From contig CANLJW010000018.1 in the NCBI GenBank assembly GCA_947491605.1, positions 1 through 21,280 of the forward strand: a stretch of 21,280 nt of DNA, given 5' to 3'. The position numbers were made by a program, and so were the translations under genes. Numbering within the stretch: position 1 is the stretch's first letter; each line of letters begins with the position of its first letter. The DNA is from UBA7398 sp947491605 (GTDB taxonomy: Bacteria; Actinomycetota; Actinomycetes; Nanopelagicales; Nanopelagicaceae). The notes beneath the pieces are model-generated. The model saw only the letters and a program-made list of their open reading frames with translations, was not told the origin of the DNA and searched no databases. Positions 20,588 through 21,280 of this stretch are shown here, in pieces.

Positions 20588-21280
20588 TTAAGCTAGCGCC
20601 ATCGCTTGGTAGCGAAGTAAAAAATCGAGGCGGTTTATAGTCTGCATTTGCAAAAGCTTGTTCGACTGCAATTGAAATTTTTCCGGTCTCTGCTCGATTA
20701 ATCAAGGCGATCACACTGCCACCAAAACCACCACCAACCATCCGCGCGCCAAGCGCACCGTTTGCATTTGCGGTATTCACAACTAAATCTGATTCTGGAC
20801 ATGAAACCGTGTAATCATCTCGGAGCGAACGGTGAGATTCATTTAAAATCTTACCGACTGCTCGGTAATCCGATTCTTGCAATTTTGTTACCGTTTCTAA
20901 AACTCTTGCAATTTCAGTAACTGCATGGCGCGCCCGCATAAATTCTGAATCAGTTAAATTCTTTTGATTATTTTCAAGAAGTGCAGCAGAGAGTTGCCGC
21001 ATTGATGCCACCCCAATCTTGGCTGCTGCGCTCTCACATGAGGCTCGTCGTTCTGCATATCCACCATCGACAAGTGCGTGATGCACTCCGGTATCAATAA
21101 TTAGAAGTTGCAGATCTGCTCTAGTTAAATCTAGTGGAACTAGCGTGGTGCTTAAATCACTACAGTCAATCAATAGCGCAAAACCAGACTTTCCCATCAA
21201 TGAAATAGATTGATCCATAATCCCGCAGGGGACGCCTACATAATCATTCTCAGCTTTTTGGGTTAACAACGCTAGCTCTT
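20580..21280 (-). CDS. galK: Galactokinase, N-terminal part beyond the window
   Basis: GalK phosphorylates galactose to galactose-1-phosphate with ATP, the entry to the Leloir pathway. The frame is open at the right edge of the window and ends at TAA 20582-20580, leaving about 232 residues of a protein normally near 380. Visible are QKAENDYVGVPCGIMDQSIS (substrate region and catalytic Asp), LLIDCSDLSTTLVPL, and the GHMP-kinase C-terminal motif GARMVGGGFGGSVIALI. The frame continues upstream of TTG 21269 as ELAL, which matches the family, so that TTG is internal. The N-terminal signature and ATP loop lie outside the window. It converges on the ACT-domain gene. Other gal genes are not in this window. 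Confidence 0.95.
   Translation of the reverse strand, partial: ELALLTQKAENDYVGVPCGIMDQSISLMGKSGFALLIDCSDLSTTLVPLDLTRADLQLLIIDTGVHHALVDGGYAERRASCESAAAKIGVASMRQLSAALLENNQKNLTDSEFMRARHAVTEIARVLETVTKLQESDYRAVGKILNESHRSLRDDYTVSCPESDLVVNTANANGALGARMVGGGFGGSVIALINRAETGKISIAVEQAFANADYKPPRFFTSLPSDGASLIN

Overview
The window reads as a stretch of a compact, moderately AT-leaning actinobacterial chromosome. The genes are almost all core metabolism or information processing, gaps are small, and several genes touch or overlap. Three things point to Actinobacteria: the long SSMPVNRY-type LeuA preceded by a LEU-element-like leader; the grouping recO-uppS-zur-glyS-dgt-dnaG, which I recall as similar in mycobacteria; and a 440-residue GlnA2-like glutamine synthetase. 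The low G+C and compactness suggest a streamlined freshwater lineage such as acI/Nanopelagicales. That placement is inference and was not tested.

Layout. 1-924: the end of a MarR regulator, a bidirectional terminator, a tiny Lys/Ala/Arg/Pro repeat protein, and an A-tract-rich intergenic region. 925-2983 (minus): panB followed by an MFS exporter whose N-terminus has no normal start codon. 3069-4769: nadE, divergent from panB. 4770-4995: a hairpin and a leaderless promoter driving a small membrane-protein ORF broken by a frameshift. 4996-7786: cysK-cysE (cysteine synthesis), then glnA. 7812-8416: a toxin-antitoxin-like pair with a near-consensus promoter and embedded operator. 8402-10294: the leucine leader peptide, an alternative RNA fold with a pseudoknot, and leuA. 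10317-11773: recO-uppS. 11774-12892 (minus): a ZIP transporter and zur, behind a promoter that overlaps a Zur-type box. 13037-19307: glyS-dusB-YdcF-like-dgt-dnaG, all on the plus strand. 19346-19421: tRNA-Asn. 19451-20587: a DoxX-Rieske fusion and a small ACT-domain protein. 20580-21280 (minus): galK, cut by the window edge.

How the parts work together. cysE makes O-acetylserine and cysK converts it to cysteine. The ZIP transporter and Zur form a zinc-uptake circuit. leuA appears to be controlled by translation of its leucine-rich leader. The glyS-to-dnaG block links translation, tRNA modification, dNTP control and replication priming.

A recurring regulatory signature is a TANNNT-like -10 hexamer followed by exactly 6 or 7 bases and then the start codon, with no Shine-Dalgarno. 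It suggests leaderless transcription of about nine genes here. The most interesting signals are the leuA leader/pseudoknot, the leaderless pattern, the frameshifted small membrane ORF, the toxin-antitoxin promoter with an out-of-frame leaderless ATG, the MFS gene without a start codon, the phased A-tracts, and the DoxX-Rieske fusion with an internal twin-arginine motif.
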